Shown piece after piece: positions 5,913-6,069 of a stretch of 6,069 nt of DNA. The DNA comes from Gammaproteobacteria bacterium (GTDB lineage Bacteria > Pseudomonadota > Gammaproteobacteria > Pseudomonadales > Halieaceae). Position 1 is the first letter of the stretch. Each line of letters begins with the position of its first letter. Made by a program: the position numbers and the translations under genes. The stretch spans positions 1 to 6,069 of the forward strand of contig JAOUDU010000185.1 in assembly GCA_029859085.1 (NCBI GenBank), given 5' to 3'. Below the pieces are notes generated by a model. The model ran no database searches. It had not been told where the DNA came from and saw only the letters and a list, made by a program, of their open reading frames with translations.

Positions 5913-6069
5913 ATGTACCAGGGCGAGACAGCCGATAACCAACGCATAAAGAATGCCATACGCACCCTGCCCCGGGATCATTTCATCGAAATGAAGGACT
6001 CGAGCCTGGTCCTGGGTCGCAGCATCCCGCCCAAGCAGGCGGTATCGGATATCCTGTGTCGCGCCGACG
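5913..6069 (+). CDS. Unrecognised protein, N-terminal fragment (cut by window edge)
   Basis: An open frame begins with ATG at 5913 and stays open for 52 codons to the right edge. It is preceded by AAGG four bases upstream and AGGG further up, plus a candidate -10 box, all appropriate for a real gene start. The visible N-terminus (MYQGETADNQRIKNAIRTLP, then DHFIEMKDSSLVLGRSIPPK) is hydrophilic, has no signal peptide or membrane segment, and suggests a cytosolic protein. I do not recognise the family. It is co-oriented with the P450 but separated by 114 bp with its own promoter candidate, so membership in a P450 operon is uncertain. It does not resemble the start of a 2Fe-2S ferredoxin or an FAD-dependent ferredoxin reductase, the expected CYP153 partners. 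Confidence 0.65.
   Translation, partial: MYQGETADNQRIKNAIRTLPRDHFIEMKDSSLVLGRSIPPKQAVSDILCRAD

Noticed and set aside
5004..5981. 325-residue minus-strand open frame opposite the P450
   Set aside because: It is the complement of a well-supported P450 containing the I-helix, ExxR and heme-ligand motifs; composition is typical of an antisense shadow.

Overview
The window is GC-rich, densely coded bacterial chromosome. Its gene content (CYP153-type alkane-hydroxylase P450, coniferyl-aldehyde-dehydrogenase-like ALDH, ECHDC3-like crotonase, secreted DUF3604 protein) fits a marine hydrocarbon- or lipid-using gammaproteobacterium, for example of the Halieaceae/OM60 type. The taxonomic guess is inference from gene families and base composition; the window has no rRNA or marker gene to settle it.

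Layout. On the minus strand, reading leftward from about 4361, three closely packed genes look like one operon: a secreted DUF3604/PHP-like protein (4361-2517), an ECHDC3-type enoyl-CoA hydratase/isomerase-family protein (2514-1669, GTG start two bases after the previous stop) and a small YccU-like CoA-binding protein (1662-1201, six bases after the previous stop). A 200-bp gap (1001-1200) holds a GC-rich hairpin and a weak promoter candidate, followed by an aldehyde dehydrogenase (1000 leftward) that runs off the left edge. On the plus strand, diverging from DUF3604 across a 177-bp intergenic region, is a complete CYP153-type cytochrome P450 (4539-5798). A 114-bp gap then leads to the first 52 codons of an unrecognised gene (5913 to the right edge).

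How the genes may work together (inference). CYP153 enzymes hydroxylate the terminal carbon of alkanes or fatty chains. An ALDH could oxidise the derived aldehyde to an acid, and crotonase and CoA-binding proteins belong to acyl-CoA metabolism, so the neighbourhood fits a hydrophobic-substrate catabolic locus. The alcohol dehydrogenase, and the ferredoxin and ferredoxin reductase that the P450 needs, are not in the window. The DUF3604 protein is predicted to be exported and its substrate is unknown, so its tight linkage to two cytosolic CoA-type proteins is the main puzzle.

No RNA genes, CRISPR arrays, insertion sequences or phage genes were seen. The best regulatory signal is in the divergent intergenic region, where an interrupted inverted repeat lies exactly in the spacer of the candidate P450 promoter. 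Candidate -10 boxes of three transcription units share the core CTANACTG.
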